A DNA stretch of 46,651 bases from an uncultured Flavihumibacter sp. GTDB taxonomy: Bacteria > Bacteroidota > Bacteroidia > Chitinophagales > Chitinophagaceae. The notes under the pieces were generated by a model. It was not told the DNA's origin, made no database searches, and saw only the letters and a program-made list of their open reading frames with translations. Below are positions 32,646-40,631 of this stretch, piece by piece (the first letter of the stretch is position 1; every line of letters starts with the position of its first letter). A program made the position numbers and the translations under genes. The stretch lies in contig CAMLRX010000017.1 of assembly GCA_946482545.1 (NCBI GenBank), positions 1-46,651 on the forward strand, in the 5' to 3' direction.

Positions 32646-34070
32646 ATGAAAAACACGATATTACTCCTCGCTGTTTTGGGTGCACTGATAGCGGGAAACA
32701 CCGGCACTTCCTGGCAATATGGCGGACATCTGCAACGGGATACCCTACCCGAAGGTGGTATGACGCCCGATAGTATTGTGCAGGTGGTGGATACGATCAT
32801 AAGCGAAGTGAACGCAATGGTGGATTCTCTGCTTAAAGGCAACGATTCCACTTTAGCTTTCGCTGAAAACAAACCGGAAGAAGAGGCAAAGGAGGCCCCG
32901 GCAAAACCAACCTGGGACAAGCGTTGGTTCATTTCGCCTATGCTAAAAGTGCAGGCGGTGGATTTTGGAATGCACGAAAAAAACAGAAGCCAGGTGCTGA
33001 GTGGTGCGCATCAGTTGTCGTTCCGGGATAAATCCGTTCTTTCAGCTTCGGCTTCCGCCTATAAAAATCTCTCAGGAAGATTGTCTTTCAGCATCGATAT
33101 CGGTATCGGGCATGGCCATGTAACCAACGATACGGTGATGGTGGAAAATACCGAAGCGCGGATGTACAATACCGGCGCAGCCGCTTTTTACCTGCACCTG
33201 CTCAAGCCGCAGTTCAAACTGCAACCTTATGTAATGGCCGGTATCAATAGTATGGTAGGCGGAGCATCGTACATGAGTGCGCCGCTGGGCATGGGCTTTA
33301 AGTATTCCGGAACAAAAATTATGGTGCACGCACAGGCAGCTTATGGAATGGGGATGACGGATAATATCTCGAATACGATGATGTACACGGCTGGTATATA
33401 CATTCCACTGAAAAACAAAAAAGCCGAAGAGAAAGAAAAAAAGAAAAAAGACGACAACGAAAAAGAAAAGGACGATAAAAAGAAAGATTCCAGCGCCAAC
33501 GGAAAAAATGGCGGCGTAACCACCATAAACATTACCAACAACTACTATTATGGTGCGCCACCGGATTCCTCAAGGAAAAAGTACCAGGCTGAGGAAGATG
33601 GCCCCGAAGCGGCGGAACGCAAAAAGAAGAAAGCGGAAGAATGGGGCGATAACGGAGGTTGGGAAGACAGAGATGATATCGTTTCCCCCAAACCTTACGA
33701 TCCCGATGATCCCATGACCTTTAAAAATGCCCGTAAGTTCGTGGTCTATTTTGAATACGATGATTACGCCCTTACCGCCAGCGCCTTCCGGGAAATAGAC
33801 CGGGTGGTAGGGCTGTTGCGCCAGAACCCCGGCATGAAAGTGCACCTGAAAGGACATACCGACCTGCGCGGAAGTGGTGTGTACAATACGCCCCTGTCAA
33901 AAAAACGTGCCCAGATGGTATTTGACTATATGAACAGCCGCGGGGTGCCAAAAGAACGGATGGTGCTCAGTTATTACGGGAAAGATAAACCCATTACGGA
34001 AAAAGATGACCCTTCCACAGCGTGGCTCAACCGGAGAACAGAACTGGTGATTTATGATCCTGAAAATTAA
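32646..34070 (+). CDS. OmpA-family outer-membrane protein
   Basis: The 474-residue protein has an N-terminal hydrophobic signal (MKNTILLLAVLGALIAGNTG), a region of about 180 residues with beta-strand character that may be a barrel, then a very charged Lys/Glu/Asp linker (about 255-350, with KEKKKKDDNEKEKDDKKK) and a C-terminal OmpA peptidoglycan-binding domain (about 360-474). The latter contains FEYDDYALTASAFREID, KGHTDLRGSGVYNTPLSKKRA and NRRTELVIYD, with the peptidoglycan-contacting Asp and Arg in place. It is the third gene of the adhesin/PorP/OmpA unit and could tie the surface complex to the cell wall. ATG 32646 is preferred to an in-frame codon at 32580, which lies inside the previous gene. 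Confidence 0.88.
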   Translation: MKNTILLLAVLGALIAGNTGTSWQYGGHLQRDTLPEGGMTPDSIVQVVDTIISEVNAMVDSLLKGNDSTLAFAENKPEEEAKEAPAKPTWDKRWFISPMLKVQAVDFGMHEKNRSQVLSGAHQLSFRDKSVLSASASAYKNLSGRLSFSIDIGIGHGHVTNDTVMVENTEARMYNTGAAAFYLHLLKPQFKLQPYVMAGINSMVGGASYMSAPLGMGFKYSGTKIMVHAQAAYGMGMTDNISNTMMYTAGIYIPLKNKKAEEKEKKKKDDNEKEKDDKKKDSSANGKNGGVTTINITNNYYYGAPPDSSRKKYQAEEDGPEAAERKKKKAEEWGDNGGWEDRDDIVSPKPYDPDDPMTFKNARKFVVYFEYDDYALTASAFREIDRVVGLLRQNPGMKVHLKGHTDLRGSGVYNTPLSKKRAQMVFDYMNSRGVPKERMVLSYYGKDKPITEKDDPSTAWLNRRTELVIYDPEN

Positions 34071-34084
34071 TAACCGGTCAGTTT

Positions 34085-34126
34085 CTGCCATTTTTGCATA
34101 ATACCTGGCGGTGGCACAATCATTGT
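34085..34126 (+). promoter_or_regulatory. Possible dnaK control elements, sigma-54-like
   Basis: TGGCAC (34112-34117), 5 bp, then TTGT (34123-34126) fits the -24/-12 sigma-54 pattern TGGCAC-N5-TTGC except for the last C. Just upstream is CTGCCATTTTTGCA (34085-34098), a partly symmetric element. No CIRCE repeat (TTAGCACTC-N9-GAGTGCTAA) and no TAnnTTTG box were seen here. Confidence 0.3.
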
Positions 34127-34168
34127 CAACAATAATCGACATTAACTCATAATTCGAAAAAAGATAAT

Positions 34169-36079
34169 ATGGGAAAGATTATTGGAATAGACCTTGGTAC
34201 AACAAATAGCTGCGTGGCCGTTATGGAAGGAAACGAGCCAGTGGTGATCGCTAACGATGAAGGTCGCAGAACAACTCCTTCCATTGTGGCATTCCTGAAG
34301 AACGGGGAAAGAAAAGTGGGTGATCCTGCCAAGCGCCAGGCTATTACCAATCCACACAACACGATCATGTCGGTGAAACGTTTTATGGGACGCCGTCACG
34401 ACGAAGTTTCCGAAGAAATCAGCCACTGGAGCTATAAAGTAGCGAAAGGTGACAATAATACCGTACGTATTGACATAGACGGTCGCCTGTACACGCCACA
34501 GGAAATTTCCGCGATGGTGTTGCAGAAGATGAAAAAGACTGCCGAAGACTACCTCGGTCAGGAAGTGACAGAAGCCGTTATTACCGTGCCTGCCTACTTC
34601 AACGACGCGCAACGCCAGGCTACCAAAGAAGCCGGTGAAATCGCAGGGTTGAACGTGCGCCGTATCGTGAACGAACCAACCGCTGCGGCCCTGGCTTACG
34701 GCATGGATAAAAAAGGAACAGACCAGCGCATCGCGGTATTCGACCTCGGTGGCGGTACTTTCGATATCTCTGTGCTGGAACTTGGTGACGGTGTATTCGA
34801 AGTGAAGTCTACCAACGGTGATACCCACCTTGGTGGTGACGACTTCGATAAAGTAATCATGGACTGGCTCGCGGAAGAATTCAGGTCCGAAGAAAATGTG
34901 GACCTCCGCAAAGACCCCATGGCACTGCAACGCCTGAAGGAAGCTGCTGAAAAAGCAAAAGTGGAACTGTCCTCTTCTTCTGAAACAGAAATCAACCTCC
35001 CTTATATCACTGCAGTGGATGGCGTGCCCAAACACCTGGTGAAAAAACTGAGCCGCGCTAAATTTGAGCAACTCGCTGATAAACTGTTCGAGCGTTGCCT
35101 GAAACCATGCGAGGCCGCACTGAAAGATGCCGGATTGTCTACTTCCCAGATCGACGAAGTGATCCTGGTGGGTGGTTCCTCCCGTATTCCCAAAGTGCAG
35201 GAGATCGTAGAGAAGTTCTTTGGTAGAAAGCCCAACCGTGGTGTGAACCCCGATGAAGTGGTGGCCATTGGCGCCGCTATTCAGGGTGCCGTGCTTACCG
35301 GTGAAGTGAAGGATGTGCTCCTGCTCGACGTTACCCCGCTTTCCCTCGGTATCGAAACCATGGGTGGTGTAATGACAAGGCTGATCGACTCCAATACCAC
35401 TATTCCTACAAGGAAGTCTGAAACATTCTCCACCGCCAGCGACAACCAGCCCGGTGTTGAAATTCACGTACTTCAGGGTGAGCGCCCCATGGCCAACCAG
35501 AACAAAAGCCTTGGCCGCTTTAACCTGGCGGATATTCCGCCCGCGCCACGTGGTGTTCCCCAGATCGAAGTAACTTTCGATATCGATGCCAACGGTATCC
35601 TGCACGTAAGTGCCAAGGATAAAGGAACCGGAAAAGAACAGAAGATCAGGATCGAAGCCGGTAGCGGTCTTACCAAAGAAGAGATCGAAAAAATGAAGGC
35701 TGAAGCCAAAGCGAACGAAGACACCGATAAGGCTGAAAAAGAAAAAGTGGAAAAGATCAACCAGGCTGATAGCATGATCTTCCAGACCGAAAAGCAACTG
35801 AAAGAGTACGGCGATAAAATTCCTGCCGATAAAAAAGCGCCCATCGAAGCGGCCATCGCCAAACTGAAGGAAGCGCACAAAGCCCAGGACATCGCCGCCA
35901 TCGATACGGCCATGGCTGAAATCAACACCGCCTGGACCGCCGCCTCCGAAGACCTGTACAAGGCTTCTCAGGAAGGCGCACAGCCAGGCCCTGATGCCGG
36001 TCCGCAAGGCAATGCCGGCAACGCTTCCAGCGGTGCTTCCGATACCGTAACGGATGCTGAGTTCGAAGAAGTGAAGTAA
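34169..36079 (+). CDS. dnaK: Molecular chaperone DnaK (Hsp70)
   Basis: The 636-residue cytoplasmic Hsp70 binds unfolded segments under ATP control with DnaJ and GrpE. The ATPase domain starts [17 protein letters not shown] and contains [10 protein letters not shown] and the phosphate-2 block [12 protein letters not shown]. The interdomain linker is [17 protein letters not shown], followed by the substrate-binding beta domain and helical lid, and a C-terminus rich in Gly/Asn/Ala ending [11 protein letters not shown], the usual bacterial tail. Length is normal. It stands alone: dnaJ and grpE are not adjacent. It is preceded by 98 bp with a sigma-54-like element and followed by a terminator. A 701-codon frame on the opposite strand is a codon-bias shadow of this gene. 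Confidence 0.98.
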   Translation: MGKIIGIDLGTTNSCVAVMEGNEPVVIANDEGRRTTPSIVAFLKNGERKVGDPAKRQAITNPHNTIMSVKRFMGRRHDEVSEEISHWSYKVAKGDNNTVRIDIDGRLYTPQEISAMVLQKMKKTAEDYLGQEVTEAVITVPAYFNDAQRQATKEAGEIAGLNVRRIVNEPTAAALAYGMDKKGTDQRIAVFDLGGGTFDISVLELGDGVFEVKSTNGDTHLGGDDFDKVIMDWLAEEFRSEENVDLRKDPMALQRLKEAAEKAKVELSSSSETEINLPYITAVDGVPKHLVKKLSRAKFEQLADKLFERCLKPCEAALKDAGLSTSQIDEVILVGGSSRIPKVQEIVEKFFGRKPNRGVNPDEVVAIGAAIQGAVLTGEVKDVLLLDVTPLSLGIETMGGVMTRLIDSNTTIPTRKSETFSTASDNQPGVEIHVLQGERPMANQNKSLGRFNLADIPPAPRGVPQIEVTFDIDANGILHVSAKDKGTGKEQKIRIEAGSGLTKEEIEKMKAEAKANEDTDKAEKEKVEKINQADSMIFQTEKQLKEYGDKIPADKKAPIEAAIAKLKEAHKAQDIAAIDTAMAEINTAWTAASEDLYKASQEGAQPGPDAGPQGNAGNASSGASDTVTDAEFEEVK

Positions 36080-36100
36080 TATAGCTTTAGCATAACTTAG

Positions 36101-36130
36101 AGGCGCGTCTGCATAAGGCGCGCCTTTTTG
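36101..36130 (+). terminator. dnaK terminator
   Basis: AGGCGCG (36101-36107) pairs with CGCGCCT (36119-36125) around an 11-nt loop and is followed by TTTTT; it begins 22 bp after the dnaK stop. Confidence 0.75.
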
Positions 36131-36140
36131 TTTTGGCATC

Positions 36141-36258
36141 GCTTTGCGTCTTTGCGCCTCCGCGTCTGCGAGGCAGGAAGCAGTGCAAGAGATTATTTTT
36201 TTCACGCAATTGCTTCCTGCTTCGCAGTTCGCAACGCGAAGGGGCAAAGACGCAAAGC
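36141..36258. repeat. Long nested inverted repeat (118 bp)
   Basis: The outer arms are a perfect 15-bp pair, GCTTTGCGTCTTTGC (36141-36155) with its complement at 36244-36258. The inner arms are a perfect 10-bp pair, GCAGGAAGCA (36173-36182) with TGCTTCCTGC (36211-36220). The segments between also pair partly. The words match a kind of intergenic repeat common in Bacteroidota genomes. Confidence 0.8.
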
Positions 36259-36512
36259 CTTGCTTTTTTTGTTGCCGTATTATTTTTTTAGCATCTTACT
36301 TCGCGGCAATTTCTTACGTGAAAATTTCCAGCGTACATCTCCGCGCTGCGCCGTGACGTTGCGAGACACGAAGCAATTGCGTGGTAATAAAAAAGCACAG
36401 AAGCAGAACCTAATCAAACACAAACAACGCTTTGCGTCCTTGCTCCTTAGCGTCTTCGCGTGGAAGTTTTCACCTTCCTTACCCCTGCTAGGCTGCGAGG
36501 CACGAAGCAGTG
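36167..36512 (+). repeat. Three dispersed copies of a 19-bp word
   Basis: TGCGAGGCACGAAGCAGTG occurs at 36494-36512, with close copies at 36167-36185 (one change) and 36360-36378 (about two to three changes). They lie in the same orientation within 350 bp and each is next to CGCGTGG or TTGCG words. Confidence 0.7.
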
Positions 36513-36736
36513 TATTGCGAACTGCAAAGCAGAAAGCAATCGCGTGGAAATTCCCAGTACACTTTATGAACCCACTAACCGCCAACCGCATCACTGCGCC
36601 GCTGCGAGAAATTACCTTGCCCTCAGCGTGAACCATTTACCCACTTCCCGTAATTCTCCCCCAAAATGCTTACCTTCCGCCCCAGCCGCACCTGGCTCAA
36701 TATCTGCGTCCCATTTTTCATAAATCTTACCTGTGC

Positions 36737-36772
36737 ACACATTCATTTGAAAAGAATGTGTATATTGTACAC
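36737..36772. promoter_or_regulatory. Dyads before malQ, operator-like
   Basis: ACACATTC (36737-36744) and GAATGTGT (36754-36761) form a perfect 8-bp dyad. The next dyad, GTGTA/TACAC (36758-36762 with 36768-36772), overlaps it by four bases. They lie 45-80 bp before the malQ start. No clear -7 box accompanies them. Regulator binding is inferred from symmetry only. Confidence 0.35.
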
Positions 36773-36816
36773 GATACGAATGCTTCGCCTGCATTGCGGC
36801 CGATTATAAATTACTG

Positions 36817-39516
36817 ATGATGAAGATTTGTTTTTATCTGCGCTACCACACCCGGTTTGGCCAGTTGATGCTGTTGGATGGGAACTTTATGACCCATGAG
36901 AAAGGAATGGAAACTGAATTGCTGGAAATGACCTACCTCAGCAACGAATGCTGGATGGCAAGGATTGAGGTGGACCCGGTTCAACACACTTCCTTACATT
37001 ATAAATATTACCTCCGGTCGGATGACGGAACACTGCATCCCGAAGGCGAAAACGATCGGGTAATCGATCTTTCCCGCATCACCGCGCAGGAACTGCACCT
37101 CTCCGATACCTGGAACTATAGTGGTGAATTTCAGAATGTATTTTATACTGCGCCCTTCCAGGAAACACTTTTCCCGCGCCTGCCCGCGGCAGTGCTGAAA
37201 GAAAAAGCCTGGCGCGGCAACACCCATATTTTCCGGGTGAAAGCGCCATTGCTGGAGAAAGATGAAGTGCTTTGTCTTTGTGGCAGCACGTCGGCACTCG
37301 GAGATTGGAATACTGAAACGCCGGTTATCCTGCACAAAGAAGGCAATTGGTGGACAGCCAAGCTGAACCTGGCAGGTCAACCATTTCCAGTAGTATATAA
37401 ATATGGTGTTTATCACCTTAAAAAGAAACAATTCATCCGTTTCGAAGACGGCAACAACAGGATACTGTTCGACGCGCCATCTAAAGGAAAGGTGCAGGTG
37501 CTCCACGATGGATTCGCGTTGCTGCCCAACAATACCTGGCGCGGAACTGGCGTTTCCGTTCCTGTGTTCAGCATCAGAACCGGCAATGGTTATGGTGTGG
37601 GAGAGTTTCCGGACCTGAAACTGCTTGTAGACTGGGCACACCGCGCAGGGATGAAAATGATTCAGATTCTTCCCGTGAACGATACCACCGCCACACATAC
37701 CTGGACCGATTCTTATCCTTATGCTGCAGTTTCTGCTTTCGCTCTTCATCCCATCTATCTGAACCCGGAAAAACTTGCGGGTAAGGAACAGGATAAACTG
37801 GTGAAACATTGGCGCAAGACCAGGAAAATGCTCAACGATTTACCAGAACTGGATTATCAAAAGGTGATGCAGTTCAAATGGACCGCCTTCCGGGAACTCT
37901 ATGAAGCACAGAAAGAGACTGTGTTCCAGGATGAATCTTTCAGAGCTTTCTTTCAGCAACACCGCCACTGGCTTGAACCTTATGCGGCCTTCTGTTACCT
38001 GCGGGATAAATATGGTACCTCCGACTATACCCGCTGGAAAACACATAGCGTGTACGAAGAGAAAGCCATCCGTAAACTGACTGCCCGCGCCTCAAAACAT
38101 TTCGATGAAATAGGTTTTCAATACTTCATACAATACCACCTTCACCTGCAACTGGAAGATGCTGTTGCTTATGCGCACGGGAAAGGCATCGTGATCAAGG
38201 GGGATATCCCTATCGGGATTTACCGCCACAGCGCCGATGCCTGGGTGGATCCGTCTTTGTACAATATGGACCAGCAGGCTGGCGCCCCGCCAGATGATTT
38301 TGCGGTGAAAGGACAGAACTGGGGCTTCCCGACCTACAACTGGAAAAAGATGCAGGAAGATGGCTTCTCCTGGTGGCGCAAACGCTTCGAGCAGATGAGC
38401 CACTATTTTGATGCTTTCCGGATCGACCATATTCTGGGGTTCTTCCGCATCTGGTCGATACCCCTGCACGCGGTGGAAGGCATCATGGGGCGGTTTGTTC
38501 CTGCAGTGCCAGTGCACATCAATGAAATTTCCGCCAGAGGCGTATCATTCGATCATGCCCGTTTCTGTAAACCATTCATCAACGACGCTATTATCTGGGA
38601 GTTGTTTGATGGCGATGCGGAACATATTAAAACACACTTCGTACAAGATATTGGAGACGGTCTCTATGAAATGCGGCCCGATTTCGATACGCAACGCAAA
38701 GTGGAAGCCTGGTTCCACCAACTTGAACCGGGAGATTACCAGCATAAATTCAAGACCGGATTATACGATCTTATTTCGAACGTAATCTTCTTTCCGGATG
38801 AAAAGGAACCGTTGTCTATGTTCCATTTCCGGTTCGGTATGCAACAGACGATTTCGTTCCGTGAAATGGATCAGTATACCAAAACGCAGTTGGAAGAACT
38901 GTATGTCGATTATTTCTTCCGCCGCCAGGATTTCCACTGGAAGGAAGAAGCCATGCACAAATTACCCGACCTGAAAGCTGCCACCAATATGCTGATTTGC
39001 GGGGAAGACCTTGGACTTGTACCGGCATGTGTACCCGATGTGATGAAAGAACTCGGGATATTGAGCCTGGAAATCCAGCGGATGCCCAAAGGCAATACCA
39101 GCTTCTTCCATCCTTCCACCGCGCCCTATCTTTCCGTGATCACACCCGCCACACACGATATGAGTACGATCCGTGGCTGGTGGGAAGAGGACCGCTCGCG
39201 CACGCAGGAGTTCTTCAACCATGTTTTAGGCCAATGGGGAGAAGCGCCGCATTTTTGTGAAGCATGGATCAACAAGGCTATTCTGTTACAACACTTGTAT
39301 TCACCTGCCATGTGGTGTGTTTTCCAGATACAGGATATATTGGGGATTGATGAGCGTTTGCGCAGAGAGAATCCGCATGAGGAGCGCATCAATGTGCCGG
39401 CCAATCCCAAAAACTATTGGCGCTACCGCATGCACATTCCTTTGGAAGAATTACTCCGGCAAAAAACTTTCACGGAGGAAATACAAACCTATATCCGTCA
39501 GAGCGGAAGGGGATGA
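36817..39516 (+). CDS. malQ: 4-alpha-glucanotransferase with N-terminal CBM20 domains (DPE2-like MalQ)
   Basis: The 899-residue GH77 enzyme transfers glucan segments between alpha-1,4 glucans or maltose acceptors. Two starch-binding CBM20-type domains occupy about 1-105 and 130-240 (each with the GxxxxLGDW-type or YKYYL core; the second has CGSTSALGDWN). The catalytic barrel follows, with nucleophile D537 in FRIDHILGFFR, acid/base E730 in CGEDLG and D781 in THDMSTIRGWW. The long spacing between D537 and E730 fits the DPE2 subgroup, which in plants has an insertion there and works on maltose and heteroglycan. Two ATGs are in tandem (36817, 36820). No signal peptide is seen, so it is cytoplasmic, and should work with the sugar transporter and GlgB encoded earlier in the window. 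Confidence 0.93.
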   Translation: MMKICFYLRYHTRFGQLMLLDGNFMTHEKGMETELLEMTYLSNECWMARIEVDPVQHTSLHYKYYLRSDDGTLHPEGENDRVIDLSRITAQELHLSDTWNYSGEFQNVFYTAPFQETLFPRLPAAVLKEKAWRGNTHIFRVKAPLLEKDEVLCLCGSTSALGDWNTETPVILHKEGNWWTAKLNLAGQPFPVVYKYGVYHLKKKQFIRFEDGNNRILFDAPSKGKVQVLHDGFALLPNNTWRGTGVSVPVFSIRTGNGYGVGEFPDLKLLVDWAHRAGMKMIQILPVNDTTATHTWTDSYPYAAVSAFALHPIYLNPEKLAGKEQDKLVKHWRKTRKMLNDLPELDYQKVMQFKWTAFRELYEAQKETVFQDESFRAFFQQHRHWLEPYAAFCYLRDKYGTSDYTRWKTHSVYEEKAIRKLTARASKHFDEIGFQYFIQYHLHLQLEDAVAYAHGKGIVIKGDIPIGIYRHSADAWVDPSLYNMDQQAGAPPDDFAVKGQNWGFPTYNWKKMQEDGFSWWRKRFEQMSHYFDAFRIDHILGFFRIWSIPLHAVEGIMGRFVPAVPVHINEISARGVSFDHARFCKPFINDAIIWELFDGDAEHIKTHFVQDIGDGLYEMRPDFDTQRKVEAWFHQLEPGDYQHKFKTGLYDLISNVIFFPDEKEPLSMFHFRFGMQQTISFREMDQYTKTQLEELYVDYFFRRQDFHWKEEAMHKLPDLKAATNMLICGEDLGLVPACVPDVMKELGILSLEIQRMPKGNTSFFHPSTAPYLSVITPATHDMSTIRGWWEEDRSRTQEFFNHVLGQWGEAPHFCEAWINKAILLQHLYSPAMWCVFQIQDILGIDERLRRENPHEERINVPANPKNYWRYRMHIPLEELLRQKTFTEEIQTYIRQSGRG

Positions 39517-39551
39517 GGTAACAGAGTGAAAAATTTCATGTAGGTTTGAAG

Positions 39552-40544
39552 ATGCCTTTCAGATTAGATTTTAAGCTGCACGAACTGCCTTTCAGATATC
39601 CTTTCACCATTTCGAAAGGAACGAAAACGCATCAACCCACGCTGATTGTACGTTTGCATTGGAACGGACTCACGGGTTGGGGCGAGGCGCCGGCCATCAC
39701 TTATTACGATGTGACCACTGAAAAAATGGCGGCGGTGCTGGAACAGAAAAAGATGTTCATCGAAAAGTTCGCGTTCACCGAACCGGAACGCTACTGGCAT
39801 TACCTGCACCACCTGTTGCCCAACGACCCTTTCGTGGTGTGCGCCCTTGATATGGCTGCCTGGGATATCTTCAGTCAGTTGAAAAGAATGCCACTATACC
39901 GGTTATGGGGAACCGAAATTACCAATGCGCCTGTTTCAGATTATACCATCGGCATCGCTTCCATTGATGAAATGGTGCGGAAAATGAAAGAAAATCCCTG
40001 GCCCGTTTACAAGATCAAACTTGGCACACCGGAAGACATTTCAATCATGCAGGCGCTCCGTAAGGAAACGGATGCGGTGTTCCGCGTGGATGCGAATGCG
40101 GGCTGGAAACTGGAGGAAGCCCTCCGCATCCTGCCTGTACTACAGAAACTGGACGTTGAATTAATAGAGCAGCCCCTCGCCAAAGACGATTGGGAAGGCA
40201 TGAAAGTATTATATGACCAATCACCGATCCCATTGATCGCGGATGAAAGTTGCGTTTTTGAAAAAGATGTTGCGCTTTGCCACGGCCATTTTCACGGCAT
40301 CAATATAAAACTCACGAAATGCAGCGGGATCACCCCCGCGCGCCGTATGATCAAACAGGCACGGGAAATGAGTTTGAAAGTGATGATTGGTAGTATGAAC
40401 GAGTGTTCTATTGGAACGGCCGCCATTGCGCACCTTTCTCCCCAGGCCGATTATATTGACGCGGATGGTCCGTTGTTGCTGGCGGAAGATCCGGGAAAAG
40501 GCGGGGTAAAGTTTGAGGAATACAGGTGTGTGCCGGTGTTTTAA
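39552..40544 (+). CDS. Dipeptide (L-Ala-D/L-Glu type) epimerase, enolase superfamily
   Basis: The 330-residue enzyme has an N-terminal capping domain (about 1-115) and a barrel with the acid/base pair K154/K156 (KIKLG), metal ligands D180, E206 and D231, and a second catalytic Lys around 253-256 (NIKLTK). The C-terminal DADGP motif (D303 and D305) is the DxD mark of dipeptide epimerases, which bind the peptide amino group. It probably epimerises L-Ala-D-Glu or similar peptides from murein recycling. ATG 39552 is taken; an in-frame TTG two codons earlier is unlikely. It starts 35 bp after malQ, so it may be co-transcribed, but a TAGGTTTG box at 39541-39548 lies directly before it. Peptide specificity is not certain. 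Confidence 0.87.
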   Translation: MPFRLDFKLHELPFRYPFTISKGTKTHQPTLIVRLHWNGLTGWGEAPAITYYDVTTEKMAAVLEQKKMFIEKFAFTEPERYWHYLHHLLPNDPFVVCALDMAAWDIFSQLKRMPLYRLWGTEITNAPVSDYTIGIASIDEMVRKMKENPWPVYKIKLGTPEDISIMQALRKETDAVFRVDANAGWKLEEALRILPVLQKLDVELIEQPLAKDDWEGMKVLYDQSPIPLIADESCVFEKDVALCHGHFHGINIKLTKCSGITPARRMIKQAREMSLKVMIGSMNECSIGTAAIAHLSPQADYIDADGPLLLAEDPGKGGVKFEEYRCVPVF

Positions 40545-40617
40545 CCCTTATGATCTCAGGTTAAAAAAAGCCCGAAGTTGCGTGTTTTCACTCCGATTAA
40601 TACCACTTTTCTTTGCA

Positions 40618-40625
40618 TATATTTG
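40618..40625 (+). promoter_or_regulatory. -7 element of the ATPase/DUF4276 cassette
   Basis: TATATTTG is an exact TAnnTTTG element ending 6 bp before the ATG at 40632, which predicts transcription starting at or next to that ATG. No TTG is found at the proper -33 distance. Confidence 0.4.
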
Positions 40626-40631
40626 TGAGAT

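Larger units (their letters stand above)
36126..36816. other. 690-bp noncoding, repeat-rich region between dnaK and malQ
   Basis: No gene is supported. The frames that cross it translate the repeat words on both strands (FASLRLRVCEAGSS-like) and have no start signals. Its left two thirds (36139-36560) are built from CTTTGCGTC, GCGAGGCACGAAGCAGTG and CGCGTGGAA words in both orientations; these are listed separately. The right third (36560-36816) has two small dyads before malQ (see 36737-36772). Confidence 0.65.

Noticed and set aside
34142..36247. 701-codon frame on the minus strand across dnaK
   Set aside because: It is exactly antisense to a highly conserved dnaK, has low-complexity Phe/His-rich content, and has no recognisable domain; it is a codon-bias shadow.
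36128..36636. Frames of 167 (+) and 118 (-) codons after dnaK
   Set aside because: Both translate the GC-rich repeat words and their complements; there is no start context or domain. Such frames are often mis-annotated in Bacteroidota.
36080..36816. tRNA or other structured RNA gene in the repeat island
   Set aside because: No cloverleaf, T-loop GTTCGA-type word in proper position, or other known RNA signature; the folding is explained by the nested inverted repeat.
40543..40564. TTAACC/GGTTAA dyad after the epimerase gene as a terminator
   Set aside because: The stem is only 6 bp and is followed by A rather than T on the plus strand; it is not a convincing terminator in either direction.
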